Origin: Scenedesmus sp. ARA3
Taxonomy: Eukaryota > Chlorophyta > Chlorophyceae > Sphaeropleales > Scenedesmaceae
Direction: 5' to 3'
DNA: 64,000 nt
NCBI GenBank assembly: GCA_004335835.1
Contig: RWJK01001502.1
Location: forward strand, 66,700-130,699
Below the pieces are notes generated by a model. That model saw nothing but the letters and a program-made list of their open reading frames with translations. It had not been told where the DNA came from and did not search any database. Shown here piece after piece: positions 13,054-24,400 of the stretch (position 1 is the first letter of the stretch; each line of letters begins with the position of its first letter). The position numbers were made by a program, and so were the translations under genes.

Positions 13054-13702
13054 TGCTCTACTACAGACGAAGGCACGCAAGTAGCTAGAGGTGTGGCAGC
13101 AGCAGGTGGCAGCGCAGGGGGAGCTCTATAAAGGCCTGATCGCGACAGGATAGTGATGTGGCATGTGATCAACAGCCCACGTACAGCCAAACGTCCTGGC
13201 TGGGTTTTGGTGGGGCTGTCACTTTTGCCGTGGATGCCGTTCAAGGCACCATAAGAGTTGCAATGCCAGCACCATGCCTCTAGATAGTGTTGAAGAGGGG
13301 CAGCTCTTCGTGTCATCCCAGCAAAACTGTACTGCACTCAGCAAACTTCGTGTCCTTCTTGCTCTGGTCGTGATCATGCGTTTGGCCGTGGCTTGAATGT
13401 TATTAGCTTAGTGTTTAACCATCAGGCACAGCGTGATTACCCCTGGTCAGTGGCCTGCTGTGGCACCCAGCAGCTCAATTCCAACCAACTGCCTTGCTGT
13501 TGCACACAGCTGGGACACTGCTACAGCAACACAAGCACTGATGCAGCAGACCACGCACTCACACGCTGAACCAGGGCAGCTCACGTACCACGTGTCTGGC
13601 CAGTAAGCCTGCAGCGGGTAGCAGGGACGCTGCCTGCTGCTCAAGCATCAGGCAAGCAGCAGTTGGCAGCAGCGCACCGTCCCTGCAGCAAGCCTCAACA
13701 AC
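13054..13702. promoter_or_regulatory. Divergent promoter region between ACP and COG1
   Basis: These 649 bases separate two head-to-head start codons, so both promoters must lie here. A TATAAA hexamer at 13127-13132 (plus strand) is the only core-promoter-like string noticed. It is far from the COG1 start, so its role is doubtful. Confidence 0.4.
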
Positions 13703-16700
13703 ATGAGCGCTGGTCAGAAGCAGTCAGTCAGCGCTGCTGCTGAGGCGCTGTTTGAGACCAAGAATGTGGCTGAGATTCGAAAGGTTGGTCAAGTTTCCTG
13801 TATGGCGCAGAAGCTGCAGCCTGTCAACTGCCTGTCAGCACACTGCTGTCGCCACTGGCAGGCTTGCACAAAAGAAGTCCGCCATCAATCGCGCGCACTA
13901 CAGATAGTAGACAGTCGTGAAGTCTGGACACCAGAGTCGGCCTGCATCACACTGTTGCCTTCCTTGTGCTGCTGTTGTTGCTGCAGATTGAGGCGCAGAC
14001 CCGCAGGGAGATTGATGACAAAAACCAGCAGCTGCGGCAGCTTGTGGGCGACTCATACAGGTGACTAGGAACAGGCAGTGGCGTGCCAGTAGTGGTGCCA
14101 GTGGCTAGCACAACTGCGCAACCGCGCTAACAAAGAGCAGACCCCAACCAGCGTTGTTGTAATGGCTGGCGTCTTTGCAGCAGTAATGGCGCGTGCCATG
14201 CCACCTGCTCATGCACTCCTGCAAGCTCACCTGTTGCGCTTGCTGATGCTGCTGTGCATGGGGTGTATTGCTGTTGGGCTTGCGCTGCAGGGACTTGATT
14301 GAGGGCACCGACAAGATCATAGACATATCAACAAAGTGCCACGGCATCCTCAGCAACATCCTGACCATACAGGTAAGAGCAGCAGCAGCAGCATGACGCA
14401 ACTCTCTGCCTAATTTGCAGCAGAATATGCCACAGCAGTAGACGCCTGCATCTGCAGAGTCGAGCAATTGACAGGTATGTGTGCAGCACATCCTTGCAAG
14501 CACAGCAGCCACCTGGTCAACCAGGTTTGGCGTGAACAAAGTATGTACATCTGGCACAACTGGTGGGCGCTCTTGTGCACTCTCCTTATAATATACCGCT
14601 TGCTGTTGCTGCTGCAATCCGCTCCTGCAGGAGGGCTTTGGCAGCCTTGCTGTGAGCGTGACCGGGGCTGGCGGCGCACAGGAGGGCAAGGACTTTGTGC
14701 GCAAGCACCAGGAGCTGCACGGTGAGCTGGCAGCAGCAGCCACTGGACATCACACCGCGCCTCGGCATGTACGGTTCCGTAGCGAAGCGAGGCTGCACGC
14801 TGTTCACTTGCAGGAAACTCCTGCAGCAGCTGCCGATTGGAACGCTCCATTTGCTTGACATACCAGTGTCAGTGCAGGGCTGTTGCTGCAACCGACCACA
14901 TCAACTGGCTACACCCTTGTCGCAGCAGCTGAGCCTGCCACCCGCGCACTGAACAGCCCACTTACAGTCTATGTTGTTCTCCCCCTATTTCTGCTGCTGG
15001 TTCCAGCTGTCGGTGCGCGTGTCAAGTTCATCCTTGATACGCCCGAGGTGCTGTGGGGCTGCCTGGATGGCCAGCAGCACCTGGAGGCAGCAAGGCGGCT
15101 GCTGCGCGTGCACGAGGTGCATGCGCACCTTCAAGGCACATGCGCTGCCGACATTGCAGCCAAGTTCCCTCTGATCAGCCACCAGTGGCCAGTGGTGCTC
15201 AAATTCAGGTGCGGCGGCTGGCCTAAAATTCACTGCAATGAATGCCATACTTCACTGCTGCTTGTTATCGTAGCCCAGAACAGTGTGCTGCTGCATGTCC
15301 CTGTTGACAGGTTTGAAGCCCAGCGGCCAGCCTGATGTACAGCAGTAGCTGCTTGATGTTGCAGCCCATAACAGTGTGCAGCCGAGCCGCAACATGCAGC
15401 ACCTGTGCCATCTGGTTGGGTGCAGTCGGGTTGCAACTCAATTGCGCTACATCCCCATCTGCAGCAGCTGTGTCGTGTTGTGCGGCACTGCAACCGCGCT
15501 AGTGTTATACTGCTCAACATTTGAACATATGAATATGGTGAATCTACATTCATTGACTTCGGCTGTGCAGGGAGCAGATTCTGGACGTGTCTACATCCAC
15601 GCTCAGCAGCAAGCCCTCACTGAGCAGCCAGGAAGCAGCAGATGCAGTGGCAGCACTGGCCCTGCTGCAGGGCCTCAGCAGCGCAGCAGCACTGCAGCAG
15701 CTGCTGGGCTGCCGCAAGCAGTGGGTGCAGCAGCGCCTGCAGCAGGCGCTGTCTGCTGCTGCTGCTGCTGCTGCTCAGCAGGAGCCTGGGGCTGTGCTGG
15801 CTGAGCTGGCTCAGCAGGTGCAGTCCTGCATTGCACAGGTGCGGGCCGAGGGTTGAACTGTTAGGCTGCTGATTTGCTGTAGCTCAGCTTTACTCCCCTG
15901 TTGGTTTCACAGCACCGCACATTGGCGGGCTGTTTATGGCATGCAGAACTGGGCAACCCCTGCGCAGCACTCACTGCATGACATGCATGACGCTGTGCCG
16001 TTGACCTGACGGCTGCGGGTCAAACCATGTTGCCGCCATGTGTATCATCATGCTGCACACAGGTCGGTGAGCTCTTCACAGCCAGTGCGCCAGCCAAGCC
16101 AGGCAGCAGCAGCAGCAGCCTGCTGCAGCAGGTGCTGCAGGAGGACGAGGCAGATGCCAGTGAGCTCTACTTTGGCAGCATGGACACAGCGGGCGAGGGC
16201 AGTAACAGCCCTGAGGCTGTGGCGTGGCGCCAGAAGAGCAGCGCTGCCTGCCAGCAGCTGACGCCGCTGCAGCGCAGCCAGGTGGGTGTGATGTGACTGC
16301 TGGCAGCTGCCCTGGCTGTGCGCTGCCGGTCCTGTTGAGAAGTAGCCAACATTGGCCTGCTTATCCGCATGTTACTGGTTGGCATGAACTGTAACAACTT
16401 GTTTGGTGCCTTGTAGTCAAATCTCCAGAAGGACGAACATCAGAACATCATCATGTAGTGCAAGCTATGTTGAGTTGCAACATCACAAGGCGATGAGCAT
16501 TCTTGCATTTGCACCTGCAGGTGGAACAGGCGTGCTCTGCTTGGCTGGCTGATGTTGCTGCTGCATGCAGCGAGCACGGCCTGCAGCTGCTGCAGTGCTG
16601 CGCCAGCGCCCACAGCCTGCTGGATGCTGAGCAGTCTGTGCAGCTGGCCATTGCAGAGTGGAGCCCAGCGCAATCCGCAGATGCAGCAGCAGCAGCAGCT

Positions 16701-19177
16701 GGCGACGCTGCTGCGCTAGATGTACAGGCCACCAGCGATCAGGTTGCGACAGCAGCAGTTTCTGCAGGAAATGGCAGCGCCAGCAGGCTAGGCAGGGCTG
16801 GGTCGAGTGCAGTAGGGCTGATGGCATCATCTGGCAAGGGCAGCGACGCTGCTGGCAGCCCCCGGGCATTGGGAGGCCGTGTGTTGAGCGAGTGGGATGT
16901 CACTTGTGAACGTGTGCTGGGGCAGAAGCTTGACTTATGGCAGGTGAGCTGTGCTGCTGCTTGTTGTTGACTGGGTTGCATGAGCGCGGGGTTGGGCGTT
17001 GGTTGCAGTGCTCTTCTGTTGCAACTCTCTGTGACGCCTTCGCCCCACAGCAGCATGGCAGTTGGCAGTTTGCAGGACATAGCTTGTTGTTAGGCTGCAT
17101 GTATTGTGTGGCTGCAGGTGTGCCCTTTGCAGCTTACCAGCCAGTCACTGCTATGTAGCTTTTCCAACTGTGGGTTTCCTGCAAGCGCTCTGTTACACCC
17201 GGCAGCATCACCCTCCGTTTCCCCTGCCACTACTTTTCCTTCTCCTACAGGTGCTGTTCCATGCTGCCTTCCTAGAGCGAGCCAAGGCCATCATTGCAGA
17301 TTGCTTGCAGGATGCAGCTGGGTCCATCCACGAGCCGCTGCGCGCAGCCCTCAAGCAAGCAGCAGCACACACCCCAGAGCCCGCAGGGCAGCTGCAGCCA
17401 GGCAACTGGCCGTCAGCAGTGCAGCTGCAGGGCGCTGGGCAGCTAGACAGGACCTACACAGCGCTTGGCGGCCGCAGCAGCAGCATGGCGTGGGCCGGCG
17501 GGGCGCAGGGTGGTTTGGGGTACAGCAGGTCAGGGCAGCTGCTGCTGGGGTCGCTGTCTGGGATGGTTGCAGGAGAAGCGGAGCCTGCAGGTGAGCGTGT
17601 CTGTGAGGGCGCTGCTGTTGTGCTGTGCTGTGTTGCAGGACTACCTCCTGTCATGCTGTGCATCGCACTGTGCTTTTGCTGTCGCATGTCGCCGTGTGCC
17701 CTGTAGATATATCCTTGACATAAAGCTCACCCGCTGTGAAGATGGCTGGCTTGCTGACAACGTTCCATGCTTTGATGCTGCTGCTGCTGCGCCTGCGCCT
17801 GCAGCCTTCCGCAGCGAAGTCAGCAGCATCAAGCAGCTGTTTGATGCGCGCCTGCACGCAGCCCTGCAGGCAGTGCTGCTGCTGACAGGCTCACCGATAG
17901 ATGAGCAGGATGCAGCAGCAGCAGGTGGCATCTCCCGCAGTACTACAGCCACTGCCACTAGCTTGACAGCAGCAGCAGCAGCTGGGACCGGCAGCCTGCC
18001 CACTGGCATGGCTAGAGCCGGCAGCATTGCGCCTGCAGCAGCAGCAGCAACAGCGTTCAGCAACAGCGGCAGCAGCCTTGCAGGGGGAGCTGCAGCTGCT
18101 GCAGCAGGCGCCTGTGCAGCCGCGGGCAAGGCCAGGTCAGTGGAGCTGCAGCAGTATGCGCAGCAGCAGTGCGTGGAGCTTATGCAGAAGCTTGCAGGGC
18201 AGCTGCAGCAGCAGCTGCAGCAGCTGCCAGCAGCAGCACAGGGAGCAGCAGGTGCTCCAGTGGTGGAGCAGGTGCTGCTGCTTGCAAGGCTCTGCCATGC
18301 ATTGGCTACCGGCAGCACAATGCTGCCTGCACTGCTGGGACCACCAGAGGCCTGGCCTGCTGCTGCTAAGGCAGGGCCAAACGCAGCAGCAGCCGGCAGC
18401 GGCAGCAGCAGCAATGTACTGCCGGCGTCCATTGCGCAAGGCATGAGTGCGCTAGGCCCTGCTGCTGCTGCGCTGCTGCGCATGCACCACCCTAGCCTGA
18501 TGGGCCAGCGGGGCGACAGCACTGCTGCTGTGGCAGCTGCTGCTAGCCAGCTTGCAGCGGTGCAACAGCAGCTGCACGGCATCGCCTGCAGCGGCTACAG
18601 CACCTGGGCTGCCTGGGTGGCTAGCAGCTTGTCTGCTGCGCTGCTGGCAGCACTGAAAGCCGATGAGCTTCTGCACAGCAGCACTACGCCGCTGTCTTGG
18701 ATCGAGACGTGTGTGACGGCAGATGGCAGCAGCAGTGCTGCTGCTTCGCTGCTGGATCCGCTGGAGGGAGATGGCGGTGCTGCTGGGGGTGGCGACATGC
18801 GCTTTTCGCTGCCTGGCTGCCCTTCATCGGCGCTGCTGCAGATGCTCAGCCTGGCTTGCTCAGTGAGTGAGCTGGTTTTCAGTTGAAGTTCCACTTGCTG
18901 CGAATTGCGAAGCAGGGATACAGATTGCGTGGAGTTATGGTCTGTCCAGCGAGGCTGCATGCATTGACGAGCTACTGTTGGCAAAAGGCAAAGACCACAG
19001 TGATGCGTGTGCTTGCCGTTCCCGCTACATCCTGCCAACAAATGCTGTGCCATGGTGTGCTGCACCCTATGGCCACATGCCAAGTACTCTATGCGAGCAT
19101 CGTCAAGGCTGATCTGCTGCTGCCGCCGCTGCTGCTGCCGCCGCTGCTGCTGCCGCTGCTGCTGCTGCTGCCGCCGC

Positions 19178-19213
<36 letters not shown>

Positions 19214-20548
19214 AGGAGACGCGGCGCGCAGGCGAGCACCTCATCAGCGCAGACGCGCTGCAGCTGCTGCAGTGGGAGCTGCACGGAGCGGCACTGGCAG
19301 CACTGCAGCAGCTGGGCACCAGCAGCAGCAGCAATGGCAGCCAGCCGGGCGCAGCAGCTGCAGACGGCAGCAACAGCACAACAGTCAGCGAGAAGGGTGT
19401 GCTGCAGCTGCTGTTTGATCAACGGCTGCTGAGGGATGTGCTTGGAGGCAGTAAGCCGCCAGCAGCTGATGCAGCTGCTGCTGCTGCTGGAGCAGGAGCG
19501 GCAGCTTCAACGAATGGCACAGCCGGTGCTGCTGGTGCGGCTGCGCGCAAGAGGCTTGTTCAGGACGTGGAGCAGCAGCTGCAGGTGGGTCGCAAATCGG
19601 ATGGCTGCGTTAGCAGCTTGGTTTCATGGCTGTGCCAGCTAGTCATCGCACACGCCTGCTGTGATGGGAGTGAGTGCATGCGCACAAAGCTGGCAGCTGA
19701 TGCAGTATGTAGACCGGCAGCTGACCTTGTGTTGTTGCTGCGCTGCATGCCTGCAGGACCAGCTGGACCCCATCGACTGGGCCACCTACGAGCCGCACCT
19801 GTGGGCCAACGTGCAGCGCTACCATGGCCGCACCGCAGTGCTGCTGGGCATGCTGGGGCAGCTGCATAAGCCCTACGCAGACAACCCCCGGCCAGCTGGC
19901 GGTGCAGCATCCTCAGAGCTCAATGCGCTCAATGTGCTGCCAGTGGCGGCGCGGTTCCACTACCTGCCGATCAGCACGCCTACGGCAATGCATGCCGGCG
20001 CTGCTGCAGCGAAGCAGCGGGCACTCAGCATGGGCCCTGGCGGGGCAGGGCTGCCTGGGTTTGCTGGCGAGGCAGCAGCTGCTGGCGCTGTGCTGGCAGC
20101 AGCAGCAGCAGGTGATGGCGGCAGCGGCAGAAGTCAGGCCAGTGACCTGGCAGCGCAGTACGTGCTGTCGGAGCTTGGCAGTGGCAGCAGCGGCATGGCC
20201 AGGGCCTCTCCAGGGCTTGCTGTTGATGGTGCAGCAGCAGCTGCTGCTGGTGGTGCGCAGGCTGTTTCGCAGCTGCACCTGTCAGCGGATGCGGCAGCAG
20301 CAGCTGGTGCCAGTGCACTGAGTGCGCTGCAGGCGCGGCTGCAAGGCAGCGGCTTTGGTGCGTTTGGGTCCCTGCTGGGTGACAGGGCAGCTGGTGCTGC
20401 AGCTGAGGTCAGTGCCATGGCGCAGAACTTTGGGGACCTGCTGCCGTCTGCAGGCCTAGGTGGCGGGATACTGTCGTCGTTTTCCCGGAGGGACGGGACG
20501 GCTGGCAGCGGCAGCGGCCAGGCAGCAGTGCCGGGCAGCAGGAAGTGA
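13703..20548 (+). CDS. COG1: Conserved oligomeric Golgi complex subunit 1 (COG1)
   Basis: Lobe A/B bridging subunit of the eight-part COG tether, which docks retrograde vesicles at the Golgi. Exons: 13703-13783, 13987-14060, 14291-14372, 14631-14721, 15007-15208, 15571-15838, 16063-16281, 16521-16943, 17251-17528, 17707-18862, 19215-19583, 19757-20548; 1344 residues. The N-terminus is the family's strongest signature: ALFETKNVAEIRK, then IEAQTRREIDDKNQQLRQLV and DLIEGTDKIIDISTKCH, followed by PEVLWGCLDGQQHLEAARR. The C-terminal third has DPIDWATYEPHLW. It is longer than usual because of Ala/Gln/Ser-rich insertions in exons 10-12. The 17528/17707 junction is a choice: the stronger donor at 17591 would break the frame unless splicing goes to a weak acceptor at 17742. 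Confidence 0.88.
19119..19214 (+). repeat. CTG/CCG trinucleotide tract forming a 3' splice region
   Basis: About 95 bases of CTG and CCG triplets run directly into the CTGCAG acceptor of COG1 exon 11 and take the place of a normal pyrimidine tract. Confidence 0.85.
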
Positions 20549-20680
20549 TCTGTGTGTGCTTGCCAGCTGGCATCAGGTTGGTGGTCTGCTTTTGTTGCAA
20601 TGTTGGCAGCATGTTGGCTGTTGCGCACTGCTTGTTGTGTTGGCAGATGCTTGCAGGCACCTGGAGCGCCAGGGCAGAAG

Positions 20681-20685
20681 TGTAA
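20681..20685 (+). terminator. TGTAA polyadenylation signal for COG1
   Basis: A TGTAA pentamer 133 nt after the COG1 stop codon, placed as expected for a green-algal 3' UTR. Confidence 0.55.
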
Positions 20686-20688
20686 CAA

Positions 20689-20713
20689 CAGCATGTATAA
20701 GAACGAATTTACA
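20689..20713. repeat. Dispersed 25-bp exact repeat, copy 2
   Basis: Exact match to 11581-11605 in the same orientation; it starts a few bases after the COG1 poly(A) signal. Confidence 0.85.
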
Positions 20714-21418
20714 CATCCGCTGAGTCCTCACGGACTGCATTGGATGCGAATCATGCATTCTTTTACACACGTCCCCTGGTTTCAGCCTGGCCCGGCAATT
20801 GATTCGCAGTTTCTGAAAACTCATCGGCAGCTGACTGCTTTGAGCAGATGAGGCCCCAGGTCAGAAAACCACCACCACAGCGTTGTTGCTACAGCTGGGT
20901 GATAGAACGATGGTATATGCCACAACAGCATCATCACGGGCATAGACCTGCCACCTAACAGAGATACTGTCCACCCAGCTGGTATTAAGTCTGAAGTTCC
21001 TCAGGAGGTGTCCAGGAGGAACACCAACAGTGGTCACTGTCAATGCTGGTGAATTAGGCAGTCCTGCTGCAGCTGCGTCGTTGCGGCTCTGCTTAAAACT
21101 GTCAGTGGGCTGCCGGTGGGCGGAAGCCACAGACGGATGATGCCAATAACGTGACAGCCCACCTGCAAACCCTTTTGAACTAGTGACTATCAGCAGACGC
21201 CCAGGCTAGCCTACATCACCAAAGGATTACTCGTTCCCTTAAGAGCGAACATAAGAGCTTGCCTCAACAGTTGGAGATTCCTTGCCCCACTTGAGAATTC
21301 GTTGCTCTGCCATTCTCGCCACCCGTGTAACGCTTGCACAGCAGCGCAATGGCTGCGAGTTGACTTCAATTAAGTAGATTGTAGGTGTTGCGTATCAATC
21401 CGCCCGGGCGCGCCCACG

Positions 21419-24400
21419 ATGGGCTTCTACAAGACATTGCGCCGGGCACTCACCAACACAGGCTTCTTCGATCAGGCTAAGAAGTATGACGAAGATACTG
21501 AGCTGATGCTGGTAAGAGCAAGTCGTATCCTCCCAAGAAGCGCAACAGCAGCAGGCCCAAAAGGCACCTGCCCATGTGGGCAGGTGCAGGCACTGGTCGC
21601 TGTTCAATGTTTAATCCACACCGTTGAGCAGCTCAGACAGCAACTGTCTCGATGCCGAATCAGCATGTATCCATGCCGGACGCCTCTGGCTGCAAATGCA
21701 CCTGTCCAGGCAACCAGAGACATCACTTCAAGGTAGCAGTGCTCAAGCTGACGCTGTTTTGTTGCTGCTGCACAGGCGCAGCTGCACCCCGATGCACATG
21801 AAGAGGGAGGGCTGGCATGCAATGACAAGCAGCTGCTGATAGAGATGCGCGAGTGAGTCACTCCTGCTTGCCTCGCATGCACACGCTGCGGCAGCAGCGA
21901 GCTGAGGCAGGAGAGCGTCATCAGCAGCGCTTGCAGACAGCAGCTGTGGCCAGGAATGCTGGAGCAGCTCGCTTGCTTTGACTTTGTGGTTGCTGGGCTG
22001 CAAATAGACGGCGAAAGCCAATAGGCTGCTTGCAGCGCGTGTAAAGGCCTGTCGGAATTTGAAACCCCAATGCTGTGCAGGGGTATGCTCCGCTGGATGC
22101 TCCCAAAGTGGCAGAGCTCTCAGTGCTGCGGTTGCCAGTGTTCCAGCAGCATCAGCACGGTGTGTTCCGCAGATGAAGCTGCAACACATGCCTCAGCATT
22201 CATAGTATCATGCGCTGACTGGACTCGCTGCTGTCACCACTGCTGCTGCTGCTGCTGCTGCTGCCGCATCCTGTCAGGTGCATCATGGTGTGGATCAAGT
22301 CCATGGGGCGGCAGATCCTGCAGGGCAACCTCAACCTGGTCAACACCAGCTTCCCCGTGCTCATGTTCGAGCCGCGCAGCTACCTGCAGGTGCGGCGTGC
22401 AGCACAGCACAGCACAGCACAGCACAGCACAGCACGAGGCAGTGCAGCGCTGCCTAGCACACTGCAGCACAGCATAACACCGCAGCAGTGCTCATGTTTG
22501 AGCCGCGCAGCTACCCGCAGGTGCGGCGTGCAGCACAGCATATCACCGCAGCAGTGCTCATGTTTGAGCCGCGCAGCTACCCGCAGGTGCGGCGTGCAGC
22601 ACAGCATAACACCGCAGCAGTGCTCGTGTTTCAGCCGCGCAGCTACCCGCAGGTGCGGCGTGCAGCACAGCACAGCGCAGCACAGCACAGTGCAGCACAG
22701 CAACAGCCCGCACAGCATCCGCTGTGCATGCTGACACGGCACAGTACAGGGCAGCCAGCGCAGCGCAGCTGGCAGCTGCCGGGACAACCTATGGCAGTGG
22801 CTGCAATAAATAGAAGGTGCAAGCAGCAGCAGCCGTGTAGGTGGCGTTCAACGGCAGCGGCACAAATCTCATATCGTAGTTGTGTATCCGCGTGCACATG
22901 GCCGCAGCAGTTGACCTACTTGGGGCAGTGCTCCGCCCTCACTTAGCTAGCAACTGCACAAGTAACTGCTGCTGCTGCTGCCTGGGTTGCTGTTGCTGCT
23001 GCAGAAGCTGGCTGACATCTGGGCCTACCCCGACTACATCAACGCAGCAGCAGCGGCGCAGGACCCCCTGGAGCGCATGAAGCTGCTGGTGACCTGGATG
23101 GTGGCAGGTGCGGGGTGCTGCTGCACGCTGCTGTCAGATGTATGCATACTTCGTGCATCTGCTGCTTGAATCAGAGTTCAGCTCTCAGCTGCAGCTCAAA
23201 TCCATGCACTGGATGCATCTCAGGGTTGACGCCGAGAACCGCGCGTTGTGCTGGGCCGTCAGCTGTCATCGATCTGTTCCCATTTTGTGTCTGCGCCCTG
23301 CTGCTGCTGCTGCTGCCGCCAGGGCTGCACCACAGCGTGGAGAACTGGAAGAAGCCCTTCAACCCCATCCTGGGCGAGACCTGGCAGGCAACCATGCCCG
23401 GGGGGCTGCAGCTGTTCATGGAGCAGGTGCGATGCGCTGCTGCTGCTGCTGCTGGCAGCGCAGCGCGAAGCTTGCCGCAGCAGGCGCACAACATGCAGTT
23501 GATGATGCAGCAGAGTGTGGCGCGACGGAACTTGTGTAGCGCCCTGAGCGCGTGGCCATGCCTATATCCAGCGCCGCAACCATCACGCGCTTGGTTTGCA
23601 ACCCCCGCCCTGCCAACCACATCACTGCGCACTAGCCTTCTGTGTTGTCTGCAACTTGTCTTTCAAATGTGACTGTCTCCTGCCGCAGGTCAGCCACCAC
23701 CCTCCTGTGTCAGCCTACCAGCTGCAGGGCCCCGGCTGGGCGCTGTCGGGCTGGAGCCAGCCTGCTGTGGTGCCTGTGGTCAAGTTCTACGGCATCAAGA
23801 CAGTGGCCAAGGGCGCGCGCAGCATCAGCTTTGCTGACGGCAGCAGCGTGGAGATGACCATGCCGCACTTTGCGATTAAAGGTGCGGCGGGTGCACGTTG
23901 AGAGTGCGTTGAGAGTGCGTCGAGAGTGCGCGGCTGCAGGCAGGGGTCTGTTTCAACTAGTTGGTGGGCGTGCAGCGGGAGTGAGGAGGTCAGTGGGTTC
24001 TGCTTGCTTTGTTGGCTTTGGTCCTGCTAGCGGTCTTGTAGTGTGTAGTTGTGCTGGGAGGCCCTCACCTGCCTGCCTGCTCACCACTGACCTGCCTGCT
24101 TTCTACTCACCTGCTTCTACAGGTGTGGTGTACGCCGCCGAGCCGCATGCAGAGATCTGGCCACTCACCTGCCTGCTCACCACTCATCTGCTACTGCTTC
24201 TACAGGTGTGGTGTATGCCGCCAAGCCGCATGCAGAGGTCTGGCCACTCACCTGCCTGCTCACCACTTGCCTGCTGTCCTGCAGGTGTGGTGTTATGCCG
24301 CCAAGCTGCATGCAGAGGTCTGGCCACTCACCCGCCTGCTCACCACTCACCCTGCCTGCTTTCTACTCACCTTCTTCTACAGGTGTGGTGTACGCCGCCG

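Larger units (their letters stand above)
20549..21418. other. Intergenic between COG1 and the ORP gene
   Basis: 870 bases between two plus-strand genes. It has the COG1 poly(A) signal, one copy of the 25-bp dispersed repeat, and AT-richer DNA before the ORP start. A minus-strand 89-codon frame at 20861-21130 lacks an ATG and looks fortuitous. Confidence 0.5.

Noticed and set aside
13127..13132. TATAAA as the ACP or COG1 TATA box
   Set aside because: It is on the plus strand but about 570 nt from the COG1 start, and reversed for ACP; not enough to call a promoter element.
17641..18582. 313-codon open frame on the minus strand opposite COG1 exon 10
   Set aside because: CAG/GCA repeats stay open in several frames on both strands. 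The plus strand has the phase-consistent COG1 model, and the antisense frame is Ala/Cys/Ser filler.
20861..21130. 89-codon minus-strand frame downstream of COG1
   Set aside because: It begins with GTG, shows no family and has no splicing partner.
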